This document shows, piece after piece, positions 50,250 through 58,384 of a stretch of DNA of 64,000 nt. Source of the stretch: Streptomyces sp. cf386 (lineage in GTDB: Bacteria; Actinomycetota; Actinomycetes; Streptomycetales; Streptomycetaceae); NCBI RefSeq assembly GCF_900103585.1, contig NZ_FNHV01000003.1:640532-704531 (forward strand), given 5' to 3'. The notes beneath the pieces were generated by a model, which ran no database searches, was not told the DNA's origin, and was given only the letters and a program-made list of their open reading frames with translations. A program made the translations under genes and the position numbers. Position 1 is the first letter of the stretch. Every line of letters starts with the position of its first letter.

Positions 50250-51016
50250 GCCGGCATCACGGCGGGTACGTCCCCGTCGGGTCCCTGGTCGGCGGAGTCG
50301 TCGGACCCCTCGCGGGTGACGGCGGCCGGACCGGCGCCGTCGGAGTGGGCCTCCTCGCCGGCCTTGCGCTGCTCGTGGAAGGCGAGGATCTGCAGCTCGA
50401 TGGAGAGGTCGACCTTGCGCACGTCGACGCCGTCCGGGACGGTCAGCACGGTCGGCGCGAAGTTCAGGATGGAGGTGACCCCGGCGGCCACGAGCCGGTC
50501 GCAGACCGGTTGGGCGGCACCGGCGGGGGTCGCGATGACGCCGATGGACACGCCGTTGTCCTGGATGATCTTCTCCAGGTCGTCGGAGTGCTGCACGGGG
50601 ATCCCGGCGACGGGCTTGCCGGCCATGGCCGGGTCGGCGTCGATGAGCGCGGCGACCCGGAAGCCACGGGAGGCGAAGCCGCCGTAGTTGGCCAGAGCGG
50701 CGCCGAGGTTACCGATACCGACGATCACAACCGGCCAGTCCTGGGTCAGGCCGAGTTCGCGGGAGATCTGGTAGACGAGATACTCGACGTCGTAGCCGAC
50801 ACCGCGCGTTCCGTACGACCCGAGGTACGAGAAGTCCTTGCGCAGCTTGGCGGAGTTGACCCCCGCCGCGGCCGCGAGCTCCTCGGAGGAGACCGTGGGT
50901 ACCGAGCGCTCCGACAGTGCGGTCAGCGCGCGGAGGTACAGCGGAAGCCTGGCGACGGTGGCCTCGGGAATCCCTCGGCTACGGGTCGCCGGTCGGTGTG
51001 TTCGGCCAGTTGCCAC
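50246..51016 (-). CDS. rex: Redox-sensing transcriptional repressor Rex
   Basis: The 256-residue protein begins VATGRTHRPATRSRGIPEAT, with winged-helix SVPTVSSEELAAAAGVNSAK and LRKDFSYLGSYGTRGVGYDV, then the NADH-binding VVIVGIGNLGAALANYGGF. Rex senses NADH/NAD+ and represses haem and respiratory genes. GTG 51016 follows AGGAG and matches the S. coelicolor start as I remember it. Its operator lies upstream at 51091-51112. Confidence 0.97.
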   Translation of the reverse strand: MATGRTHRPATRSRGIPEATVARLPLYLRALTALSERSVPTVSSEELAAAAGVNSAKLRKDFSYLGSYGTRGVGYDVEYLVYQISRELGLTQDWPVVIVGIGNLGAALANYGGFASRGFRVAALIDADPAMAGKPVAGIPVQHSDDLEKIIQDNGVSIGVIATPAGAAQPVCDRLVAAGVTSILNFAPTVLTVPDGVDVRKVDLSIELQILAFHEQRKAGEEAHSDGAGPAAVTREGSDDSADQGPDGDVPAVMPA

Positions 51017-51090
51017 GGTGCTCCTGCGGGTAGAGCGGGGCTGCAGGCGGTCACACGTCCCCAGACCGCCCCGTCGAATGCAGGCTATGT

Positions 51091-51112
51091 CTTTGTGAAC
51101 GCGTGCACAAAG
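51091..51112. promoter_or_regulatory. Rex operator (ROP) upstream of rex-hemACD
   Basis: TTGTGAACGCGTGCACAA (51093-51110) matches the ROP consensus TTGTGAA-N4-TTCACAA with one change, and extends to CTTTGTG/CACAAAG outside. It lies 75 bp upstream of the rex GTG, the place known for autoregulation of this operon in S. coelicolor. Confidence 0.9.
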
Positions 51113-51297
51113 ATGGTGTCCGATTTGCCCGCCCAACGTGACCGGGCTCACGCACGCCCGGCGCACAGCTGTGGAACCGGCGCATACGCACCACCGTTCC
51201 TCTGCTTTCGGGGGCAAAACCGCACACTCTCCTCAACGATCCTCGCCCCCCAGACCAGGTCGCCGTCGATCCTAAGCCAGTTTCCCGGCCAGTTGGA

Positions 51298-51576
51298 CTA
51301 GCCGGTCAGTGCTTTGCGCAGGCGATCTTCGTTCACACGCCAGAAGGTGTGCTGGGCCCCGTCGACCAGGACGACGGGGATCTGTTCCCAGTACTGGTCG
51401 TGGAGTTGGGGATCCTGGGTGATGTCCTTCTGCTCCCACGGAACGCCGAGGTCGGCACAGACCTTCTCGATGACGATCTGTGCGTCATCACACAGATGAC
51501 AGCCGGGTTTGCGGATGAGTGTGACCAGCCGCTCCCGGGGCGACTTGGCCGTACCGCGACGAAAGAAGGGACTCAT
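51298..51576 (-). CDS. Glutaredoxin-family (thioredoxin-fold) protein
   Basis: A 92-residue thioredoxin-fold protein with active site KPGCHLCDDA (CxxC), then WEQKDITQDPQLHDQYWEQI and VPVVLVDG giving the cis-Pro. A probable thiol-disulfide oxidoreductase of the DUF836 type. ATG 51576 has GGGAGA upstream; ATG 51585 and GTG 51600 are also in frame. It sits upstream of rex on the same strand, across the ROP region. Confidence 0.85.
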   Translation of the reverse strand: MSPFFRRGTAKSPRERLVTLIRKPGCHLCDDAQIVIEKVCADLGVPWEQKDITQDPQLHDQYWEQIPVVLVDGAQHTFWRVNEDRLRKALTG

Positions 51577-51726
51577 GTCAGCCATTCTCCCGCGCGACAC
51601 CTGATCGCTCGATATCGCCCGATCGCGCGCTCCGCCACGCCGTTTAACTGCGCGGTCGCGGAGAGTTCACACCCTTCAAACCTCTCGACTCCGGTAGCAC
51701 CGAACAAACTGGCTATGCTCACGGTC

Positions 51727-52662
51727 ATGGCCGCTCTTGGATGGCTCACTCCCCGTAGGCGCTCCGCCACGGCGCGGAGCGTGTTGGCTGGCGAGGCCTC
51801 GGCAGAGGCAGCGCGCAAGTCGTCGCAGGAAGCGACAGTGTCCGAAGTCCCCGAGGACCCCTCCGAGGAACCGGAGTTCCCGGTACTCGGCGACGAGAAG
51901 GCCGCCGCCTTCTTCGACCTCGACAACACCGTGATGCAGGGCGCCGCGCTGTTCCACTTCGGGCGGGGCCTGTACAAGCGGAAGTTCTTCGAGACACGCG
52001 ACCTCGCCAGGTTCGCCTGGCAGCAGGCGTGGTTCAGGCTGGCGGGCGTCGAGGACCCGGAACACATGCAGGACGCGCGCGACTCTGCGCTGTCCATCGT
52101 CAAGGGGCACCGGGTCTCCGAGCTGATGTCGATCGGCGAGGAGATCTACGACGAGTACATGGCCGAGCGCATCTGGCCCGGCACCCGCGCCCTCGCCCAG
52201 GCACATCTGGACGCCGGTCAGAAGGTGTGGCTGGTGACGGCGGCCCCCGTGGAGATCGCCCAGGTGATCGCCCGCCGCCTGGGCCTCACCGGCGCCCTCG
52301 GCACGGTGGCGGAGTCGGTGGACGGCGTCTACACGGGCAAGCTGGTGGGCGAACCGCTGCACGGCCCGGCGAAGGCGGAGGCGCTCCGCGCCCTGGCCGC
52401 GGCGGAGGAGCTGGACCTCTCCCGCTGCGCCGCCTACAGCGACTCCCACAACGACATCCCGATGCTCTCCCTCGTCGGCCACCCCTACGCCATCAACCCC
52501 GACAGCAAGCTCCGCAAGCACGCCCGCAAGCTGGACTGGCGCCTGCGCGACTACCGCACCGGCCGCAAGGCGGCGAAGGTCGGCATCCCGGCGGCCGCCG
52601 GAGTGGGTGCCGTGGCCGGCGGAACGGCCGCGGCGATCGCACTGCACCGGCGCCGACGGTAG
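51727..52662 (+). CDS. HAD-IB family phosphatase (SerB-like) with C-terminal hydrophobic tail
   Basis: The 311-residue protein has HAD motif I AAFFDLDNTVMQGAALFHFG, motif II in WLVTAAPVEIAQ, and motif III/IV in CAAYSDSHNDIPMLSLVG. The helical cap between I and II is that of the IB subclass (PSPase-like). It ends with a Gly/Ala-rich hydrophobic stretch (GIPAAAGVGAVAGGTAAAIA) and HRRRR, suggesting membrane association. Such proteins may dephosphorylate phosphoserine, polyprenyl or lysophosphatidic substrates. Conserved next to bldN. Confidence 0.88.
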   Translation: MAALGWLTPRRRSATARSVLAGEASAEAARKSSQEATVSEVPEDPSEEPEFPVLGDEKAAAFFDLDNTVMQGAALFHFGRGLYKRKFFETRDLARFAWQQAWFRLAGVEDPEHMQDARDSALSIVKGHRVSELMSIGEEIYDEYMAERIWPGTRALAQAHLDAGQKVWLVTAAPVEIAQVIARRLGLTGALGTVAESVDGVYTGKLVGEPLHGPAKAEALRALAAAEELDLSRCAAYSDSHNDIPMLSLVGHPYAINPDSKLRKHARKLDWRLRDYRTGRKAAKVGIPAAAGVGAVAGGTAAAIALHRRRR

Positions 52663-52682
52663 GCAACGAGAATCTGCACCCC

Positions 52683-52717
52683 AGCGCCGGCCGACCCAGC
52701 TCCATTCGGCCGGCGCT
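52683..52717 (+). terminator. Terminator after the HAD phosphatase gene
   Basis: AGCGCCGGCCGA (52683-52694) pairs with TCGGCCGGCGCT (52706-52717), followed by TTTCTG. Perfect 12-bp stem, 11-nt loop. Confidence 0.9.
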
Positions 52718-53040
52718 TTCTGCCGCGCCCAGCCGTACGGCCAATCCGCACCCATACCCCCGTGACCGCCTGTCCAGTCCCCTTGGCTGCACACGGCCAC
52801 AACACGCCCCGGAGTCAGCCGGAACATGGGCGGATTCGATCAACAAACGGTCACTCTGCGGCACTTGATCGGCCGTCAATCGGTTACAGAAGAGACGCAA
52901 TCGGTGATTTGAGCAACTGGGCGTAGCAGTGCCTGCACGAAGCGTTATTCTCCTCAGACGCAATCCGGTACCCCTCCGTCGCTACGACGGGTGAACGGTC
53001 CCGCACTGCACGTGATGGAAGCTCTGCCTCTGGGAGTCCC
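52718..53040. other. Upstream region of bldN
   Basis: 323 bp without a gene. It is less GC-rich near 52840-52960, where the bldN promoter is expected. bldN is known as a BldD target in S. coelicolor; GTGA/TCAC half-site-like sequences occur here but I cannot define a BldD box with certainty. Confidence 0.45.
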
Positions 53041-53814
53041 GTGTACCCACACGTCGGGGTTGACGCCTCGGGCCTGGCTACGCTGCGCGCAACGGTCCAA
53101 GACCTGTTGCGCGGCTTCGTCCCCACCGCGTACGCCGTCCCCGCCCTCGCCGTTACCACCGCGCCCGTAGGCCCGTGCTACGCACTCGCCGACGGCACCG
53201 CCGCCGTCGGCAGACGGGGGCGCTCGACCGGCGCGGCGACCGCTCGGCGGCCCGCCGCGGACAGCGACAGCGCTCGAATGATGGATCTCGTGGAACGCGC
53301 GCAGGCCGGCGAGGCCGACGCGTTCGGCCGGCTGTACGACCAGTACAGCGACACCGTCTACCGCTACATCTACTATCGCGTCGGAGGGAAGGCCACCGCC
53401 GAGGACCTCACGAGCGAGACCTTTCTGCGGGCACTCCGACGCATCGGCACCTTCACCTGGCAGGGCCGGGACTTCGGCGCCTGGCTCGTCACCATCGCCC
53501 GCAACCTCGTCGCCGACCACTTCAAGTCCAGCCGCTTCCGGCTGGAGGTGACCACCGGCGAGATGCTCGACGCCAACGAGGTCGAGCGCTCCCCCGAGGA
53601 CTCCGTCCTCGAGTCCCTCTCCAACGCCGCCCTCCTCGACGCCGTACGACGGCTCAACCCGCAGCAGCAGGAGTGCGTGACCCTCCGTTTCCTCCAGGGC
53701 CTCTCCGTCGCCGAGACCGCCCGCGTCATGGGCAAGAACGAGGGCGCCATCAAGACCCTCCAGTACCGGGCCGTACGCACCCTCGCCCGGCTCCTCCCGG
53801 ACGACGTGCGCTGA
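53041..53814 (+). CDS. bldN: Developmental ECF sigma factor BldN
   Basis: The 257-residue sigma factor has region 2 (EADAFGRLYDQYSDTVYRYI, DLTSETFLRALRRIGTF) and region 4 (LNPQQQECVTLRFLQGLSVA, NEGAIKTLQYRAVRTLARL). It also has the unusual N-terminal extension of about 85 residues starting MYPHVGVDASGLATLRATVQ, which in S. coelicolor is removed by proteolysis. It directs aerial-hypha genes such as chaplins and rodlins. GTG 53041 follows GGGAG. Its anti-sigma gene rsbN follows. Confidence 0.95.
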   Translation: MYPHVGVDASGLATLRATVQDLLRGFVPTAYAVPALAVTTAPVGPCYALADGTAAVGRRGRSTGAATARRPAADSDSARMMDLVERAQAGEADAFGRLYDQYSDTVYRYIYYRVGGKATAEDLTSETFLRALRRIGTFTWQGRDFGAWLVTIARNLVADHFKSSRFRLEVTTGEMLDANEVERSPEDSVLESLSNAALLDAVRRLNPQQQECVTLRFLQGLSVAETARVMGKNEGAIKTLQYRAVRTLARLLPDDVR

Positions 53815-53906
53815 GCACGCCACCCATACCGACCCGATACTCTCAGCAACCATCAACTCACCGTCGGTGAAAGTCTGTTGACTTCGCGGTCCGTTCATCC
53901 TCCGTC

Positions 53907-53935
53907 CGTAACCCAAGTGCCGAGCCACTCGTTGT
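53907..53935 (+). promoter_or_regulatory. BldN-type promoter for rsbN
   Basis: CGTAAC (53907-53912) and CGTTGT (53930-53935), 17 bp apart, resemble the sigma-BldN consensus I recall (CGTAAC ... CGTTGA). It lies about 130 bp upstream of the rsbN GTG, so the anti-sigma gene is probably switched on by its own target. Confidence 0.65.
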
Positions 53936-54065
53936 GCGGGATGCAGGCTCCCTGTGGTCACTCCCTGGCCGACTTCGATCACTCGATCGTGTGCATGTGG
54001 TCAGGGCGTGCAACCCTCAGGACCCCCTGGGGAGCCGACCGTCATCACGAGAGGAGGTGCCGCCA

Positions 54066-55313
54066 GTGATCGCGAACGTATCGGCACACCGGCGGGCGAA
54101 CGCCTTCGCCCAGGCCCTGGAGGAGCTGACCGACCGGGGCTCGGCGGCCGAGCAGGCCGAGCAGCCCAATGGATCGGCACCGGCACCGGCTGCTGCGGAA
54201 CAGGGCGAGCAGGGGCGCCTGTTGGCCCTCACCGAGGACCTCGGCGAGTTGCCCAAGCCCGTGCTCGACCCCGAGGTCAAGGTCGTCCAGCGGGCCCAGC
54301 TCGTGGCCGCGATGGAGGCCATGCTGCAGGAGGGCACCGCGGGGGGCGAGGCGGGACCGGCCCTGCCCGGGCAACGTACGGACCGGGCACGAGGCGCTCA
54401 CCGGGCATCCCCACTGGGGAAGCTGAGACCACGTTCGCGGCTGGCCAAGGGCCTCACCGCGGGCGGGCTCAGTGTCGGTGTCGCCGCAGGGGCCTTCGGC
54501 GGAGTATCCGCCGCGAGCGCCGACGCCCTGCCCGGTGACTCCCTCTACGGCCTCAAACGCGGCATCGAGGACTTCAAGCTCAACGTCCTGGCCGACGGCG
54601 ACGACGAACGCGGCCGTTCCTACCTCGACCAGGCCTCCACCCGGCTGAGCGAGGCGCGGCGACTGATGGAGCGCGGCCGCGGCGGACAGCTCGACCACGA
54701 GTCGATGGCGGAGATCCGCCGCGCCCTGTCCGGCATGCAGCACGACGCCTCGGAGGGGCATCGCCTGCTGCGCGAGGCCTACCAGCGCGACCCGGGCTCC
54801 CTGGGCCCCATCCAGGCCCTCTCCGCCTTCTCACGCTCGCACCGCGCGGCGTGGGGGAGCCTTCGCGAGCGGCTTCCCCTCCAGCTGGGGGACGTCAGTG
54901 ACCGGGTGTCGTCGGTGTTCGACGCCATAGACGAAGAGGTCGCCCCGCTGGAGTCCCTCCTCCCGCAGCCCCCCGCACCGGGCGGCGACGGCAAGCGGGG
55001 AGGCGGTTCCGGATCGGCGTCCACCGGTACGTCCGACTCCGACCGGTCGGCCCGCCCCAGCGCCGGCGGCAGCGGCTCCTCCGACGGCAACCGCTCCAGC
55101 CGCCCCAGCAACTCCGCCGAGAGCTCGGGCAGCGAGAGCGAGGGCCTGCTGGGCGGCAGCACCGGAGGCCTGCTCGACCCGCCCAAGGACACCGGCAGCA
55201 CCGGCACGTCCCCCTCCACATCGACCCCGAGCACCGAACCCGCCGTCACCCTCCCACCCCTCCTCCCGGGCCTCCTGCCCGGCCTGGGCATCGAGGGCGA
55301 GGACGCGAACTAG
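54066..55313 (+). CDS. rsbN: Anti-sigma factor RsbN (membrane-bound, DUF5667)
   Basis: The 415-residue protein starts VIANVSAHRRANAFAQALEE with a cytoplasmic sigma-binding segment and has one membrane span (about 129-150, GLTAGGLSVGVAAGAFGGVS). An extracellular DUF5667 domain follows (ALPGDSLYGLKRGIEDFKLN, YLDQASTRLSEARRLMERG). The last 115 residues are Ser/Gly/Thr/Pro-rich. In S. coelicolor RsbN binds and restrains BldN. GTG 54066 follows GAGGAGGTG. Confidence 0.93.
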   Translation: MIANVSAHRRANAFAQALEELTDRGSAAEQAEQPNGSAPAPAAAEQGEQGRLLALTEDLGELPKPVLDPEVKVVQRAQLVAAMEAMLQEGTAGGEAGPALPGQRTDRARGAHRASPLGKLRPRSRLAKGLTAGGLSVGVAAGAFGGVSAASADALPGDSLYGLKRGIEDFKLNVLADGDDERGRSYLDQASTRLSEARRLMERGRGGQLDHESMAEIRRALSGMQHDASEGHRLLREAYQRDPGSLGPIQALSAFSRSHRAAWGSLRERLPLQLGDVSDRVSSVFDAIDEEVAPLESLLPQPPAPGGDGKRGGGSGSASTGTSDSDRSARPSAGGSGSSDGNRSSRPSNSAESSGSESEGLLGGSTGGLLDPPKDTGSTGTSPSTSTPSTEPAVTLPPLLPGLLPGLGIEGEDAN

Positions 55314-55324
55314 CCACACAAGCA

Positions 55325-55374
55325 GTACGGCAATGGGGGCGCCCCTCACGGGAGGGGCGCCCCCATTGCCGTAC
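55325..55374. terminator. Strong bidirectional terminator between rsbN and acyltransferase gene
   Basis: A perfect 23-bp stem (55325-55347 with 55352-55374, arm GTACGGCAATGGGGGCGCCC...) closes an ACGG loop. It lies 12 bp after the rsbN stop and 15 bp from the convergent gene's stop. Confidence 0.92.
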
Positions 55375-55388
55375 AACCACGTCCACCG

Positions 55389-56441
55389 TCAGAAGAACAC
55401 CGACCGCCGCTGCACCAACAACTTGTACAACGTGTGCTGGATCTGCTCTCTGACCTGGTCGGTCAGGTTGAACATCAGCATCGGGTCCTCGGCGGCCTCC
55501 GGCGGATAGCCGTCCGTGGGGATCGGCTCGCCGAACTGGATCGTCCACTTCGTCGGCAGCGGGATCGCGCCCAGCGGGCCCAGCCACGGGAAGGTCGGGG
55601 TCAGCGGGAAGTACGGGAAGCCCAGCAGACGGGCGAGAGTCTTCGCGTTGCCGATCATCGGGTAGATCTCCTCGGCCCCGACGATCGAGCACGGAATGAT
55701 CGGCGTGCCCTGGCGCAGGGCCGTGGAAACGAAGCCACCGCGGCCGAAGCGCTGCAGCTTGTAGCGCTCGGAGAAGGGCTTGCCGATCCCCTTGAAGCCC
55801 TCCGGCATCACCCCGACCAGCTCGCCCTGCCCGAGCAGCCGCTCGGCGTCCTCCGCGCAGGCCAGGGTGTGGCCGAGCTTGCGGGCGAGCTCGTTGACCA
55901 CCGGCAGCATGAAGACCAGGTCGGCGGCGAGCAGGCGCAGATGGCGGCCCGCCGGGTGATGGTCGTGCACGGCGACCTGCATCATCAGGCCGTCCAGCGG
56001 CACCGTCCCGGAGTGGTTGGCGACGATCAGCGCGCCGCCCTCGGCGGGGATGTTCTCGACGCCCTTCACCTCGACCCGGAAGTACTTCTCGTACACCGGG
56101 CGCAGCATGGACATCAGGACCTGGTCGGTGAGCTCCTCGTCGTACCCGAAGTCGTCGACGTCGTAGTCCCCGGTGAGGCGGCGGCGCAGGAAGGCCAGGC
56201 CGCTCGCGATACGCCGCTCCAGGCCGCCGTCGTCCTGGGGCTGCTGGGGCGGCTGTTCCTCACGTGTCACAGGAACATCATCCTGCGCGAAGGACCGTCC
56301 GGGGAGGGGCTGGACCTCGCGTACCAGCGCGGATTCACCGCTCTTGCGCCGGCTCCCCGCGCTCCGCCGCCGCGACGGCCGTTGCACGGCGCTTCCACGG
56401 GTACGGTCGTCGTCGAACGGAATGACCTTGGCGTCCGCCAT
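55389..56441 (-). CDS. Lysophospholipid / 1-acyl-glycerol-3-phosphate acyltransferase-like protein
   Basis: The 350-residue protein has an Arg-rich, probably disordered N-terminus of about 100 residues. The PlsC-type domain follows: NHSGTVPLDGLMMQ (motif I, H-x4-D), MPEGFKGIGKPFSERY (motif III EG), and IPCSIVGAEEIYPMIG. It esterifies a lysophospholipid or related alcohol at the membrane. A 15-bp gap to the epimerase gene suggests one transcription unit with it. Confidence 0.88.
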   Translation of the reverse strand: MADAKVIPFDDDRTRGSAVQRPSRRRSAGSRRKSGESALVREVQPLPGRSFAQDDVPVTREEQPPQQPQDDGGLERRIASGLAFLRRRLTGDYDVDDFGYDEELTDQVLMSMLRPVYEKYFRVEVKGVENIPAEGGALIVANHSGTVPLDGLMMQVAVHDHHPAGRHLRLLAADLVFMLPVVNELARKLGHTLACAEDAERLLGQGELVGVMPEGFKGIGKPFSERYKLQRFGRGGFVSTALRQGTPIIPCSIVGAEEIYPMIGNAKTLARLLGFPYFPLTPTFPWLGPLGAIPLPTKWTIQFGEPIPTDGYPPEAAEDPMLMFNLTDQVREQIQHTLYKLLVQRRSVFF

Positions 56442-56455
56442 CGTTGATGCGCTCC

Positions 56456-57517
56456 TCAGTTGGCGCTCTGAGTCGGGAGGTGGCCGCCGCCCAGGACGGG
56501 CAGCGCGGCGATCCGGTCGACGGCCCCCGCGAGGGCCTCCGGCGGCAGCAGACCCGGTGCGCGGCTGCGCGCGAACTCCGCGAAGGTCTCCGCCGTCGTG
56601 AACTTCGGCGTGAATCCGAGCGTCTCCCGCATCTGGTCCGTCGCCACGACCCGGCCGTGCGTGAGCAGCCGGATCTGCTCGGGCGAGAAGTCCGACATGC
56701 CCAGCGTACGCACGAGGGAGCCCGCCCAGGTGACGGCGGGCAGCAGCAGCGGCACGGTGGGCCGCCCGAGCCGCCGGGAGCACTGCGAGAGCAGCAGGAC
56801 GCCGTCGCCGGCGATGTTGAAGGTGCCGCTGTTGAGCGTGCCCCGCTCCGGCTCGTGCGAGGCGATGCGCAGCACCTCGATCACGTCGTCCTCGTGCACG
56901 AACTGCAGCCGCGGGTCGTACCCGAACACGGTCGGCAGCACGGGCAGCGAGAAGTACGAGGCGAGGGGGGTTTCGGCGCTCGGCCCGAGGATGTTGGCGA
57001 ACCGCAGCACACACACGGCCACGTCCGGCCGCCGCCGCGCGAAGCCCCGCACATAGCCTTCGACCTCCACCGTGTCCTTGGCGAAGCCGCCGCTGGGCAG
57101 GGACTTCGGCGGGGTGGTCTCGGTGAAGACGGCCGGATCTCGGGGCGCGGATCCGTACACGTTCGTACTGGACTTGATCACGAGCCGTTTGACGGTCGGG
57201 GACTTCTGGCAGGCGCCCAGCAGCTGCATCGTCCCGATGACGTTGGTTTCCTTGACCGTGGTCCGGCTGCCACTGCCCAGCGCGGTTCCGGTCACGTCCA
57301 TGTGTACGACGGTGTCGGCGCCGCTCTCGGCCAGCACCCGCGCGATGGTGGGCTGCCGGATGTCGGCCTGGATGAAGTCGGCACCCCCCAGATGGTGCTC
57401 CGGCGGCACCGCGTCCACGGCCACCACCCGGTCCACCTGTGGGTCACGCTGGATCCGTCGTACGAACCGGCCCCCCAGTTGACGGGCCACTCCGGTCACG
57501 AGCACGACCTTGCCCAA
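56456..57517 (-). CDS. NAD-dependent epimerase/dehydratase family protein
   Basis: The 353-residue extended SDR begins GKVVLVTGVARQLGGRFVRR (Rossmann motif), with NVIGTMQLLGAC, VIKSSTNVYGSAPRDPAVF and FVHEDDVIEVL. The YxxxK signature is not clear (the FAKDTVEVEGYVR region replaces it), so a catalytic or binding role is uncertain. It starts with TTG at 57517, AAGG upstream. It lies just upstream of the acyltransferase gene. Confidence 0.87.
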   Translation of the reverse strand: MGKVVLVTGVARQLGGRFVRRIQRDPQVDRVVAVDAVPPEHHLGGADFIQADIRQPTIARVLAESGADTVVHMDVTGTALGSGSRTTVKETNVIGTMQLLGACQKSPTVKRLVIKSSTNVYGSAPRDPAVFTETTPPKSLPSGGFAKDTVEVEGYVRGFARRRPDVAVCVLRFANILGPSAETPLASYFSLPVLPTVFGYDPRLQFVHEDDVIEVLRIASHEPERGTLNSGTFNIAGDGVLLLSQCSRRLGRPTVPLLLPAVTWAGSLVRTLGMSDFSPEQIRLLTHGRVVATDQMRETLGFTPKFTTAETFAEFARSRAPGLLPPEALAGAVDRIAALPVLGGGHLPTQSAN

Positions 57518-57723
57518 GATTCAGCGCCTTCCTTCCAGCACTCGTCCCCTGCGTACCCTGCCGAGTTCCCCGTGTGCGGCCAACTTAGCGGGTCGATGTT
57601 GCGCTGTGATGACCGCCCAATGCATGAAGTGACGAGAATTCCCTGCGTACGACCGGACGGATCAACCCTTTGTCCAGGCATACGCACAGAGTTCGGCCCT
57701 TCGCACACCGCCCCTGATACGCG

Positions 57724-57757
57724 TGTGGCCCCCCACCAGGTGTGGTGGGGGGCCACA
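57724..57757 (-). terminator. Terminator after the bS22 gene
   Basis: TGTGGCCCCCCACC (57724-57737) pairs perfectly with GGTGGGGGGCCACA (57744-57757) around a 6-nt loop, 25 bp downstream of the bS22 stop. Confidence 0.85.
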
Positions 57758-57781
57758 GACACGCCGCTTCCGCGGCGTCGC

Positions 57782-57880
57782 TTACTTCTTGTTGCGACGC
57801 TGAACGCGCGTGCGCTTGAGCAGCTTGCGGTGCTTCTTCTTGGCCATCCGCTTGCGCCGCTTCTTGATAACAGAGCCCAC
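57782..57880 (-). CDS. 30S ribosomal protein bS22 (AURKAIP1/COX24-like)
   Basis: A 32-residue, very basic protein: [20 protein letters not shown] then [11 protein letters not shown]. This is the actinobacterial bS22 family, small proteins bound to the 30S decoding region. GTG at 57880 has GAGGG 5 nt upstream, and a strong hairpin terminator follows. It forms its own transcription unit between the epimerase and bdtA genes. Confidence 0.93.
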   Translation of the reverse strand: MGSVIKKRRKRMAKKKHRKLLKRTRVQRRNKK

Positions 57881-58036
57881 GACTACCCTCGCTCACTTCT
57901 CATCACTCGGCGTTGGGCGCCATGGGCCCATACGACCTACGAGGGGCTAGCCTACCCGTCCGAGCGCTGAGGTCGTAATCGAGGGGACGAGGGGGAATCC
58001 CGCAAAGCCCTGAGGATCCCCCCTCACCCTTTGCCG

Positions 58037-58249
58037 TCAGGCGGTTTCCACCCCCACATAACTCTCGCGGAGGTACTCGTGAACCGCTTGCTCGGGGACG
58101 CGGAAGGACCGCCCCACCCGGATCGCGGGCAGATGACCGCTGTGCACCAGCCGGTACACGGTCATCTTCGACACTCGCATCACCGAGGCGACTTCCGCCA
58201 CGGTAAGGAACTGAACCTCGTTCAGAGGCCTCTCGCCAGCTGCAGCCAT
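58037..58249 (-). CDS. bdtA: BdtA-type small helix-turn-helix (excisionase/MerR-like) regulator
   Basis: The 70-residue protein, starting MAAAGERPLNEVQFLTVAEV, has a winged-helix of the excisionase type (VASVMRVSKMTVYRLVHSGH, IRVGRSFRVPEQAVHEYL). It matches the S. coelicolor protein described as a BldD target (BdtA), and its position after rsbN and the bS22 gene agrees. ATG 58249 follows AGGTG. GTGA and TCAC half-site-like sequences occur in the 130-bp upstream region. Confidence 0.85.
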   Translation of the reverse strand: MAAAGERPLNEVQFLTVAEVASVMRVSKMTVYRLVHSGHLPAIRVGRSFRVPEQAVHEYLRESYVGVETA

Positions 58250-58384
58250 GACACACCTGAACCTTCCGCACTCGACGGCCACCGGCTTCCCCTTCCGGTG
58301 ACTCTTCGTCGTTGCGTGCTCACTCCCCAGGGTAGGGGCGGGTGATGCGAGTGGGGAAGAGGTGCACCCATCGGCGCCTAACCG

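Noticed and set aside
51349..51726. N-terminal extension of the HAD-IB gene
   Set aside because: The upstream part is antisense to the glutaredoxin gene; the ATG at 51727 gives a product of normal size with the HAD motif placed as expected.
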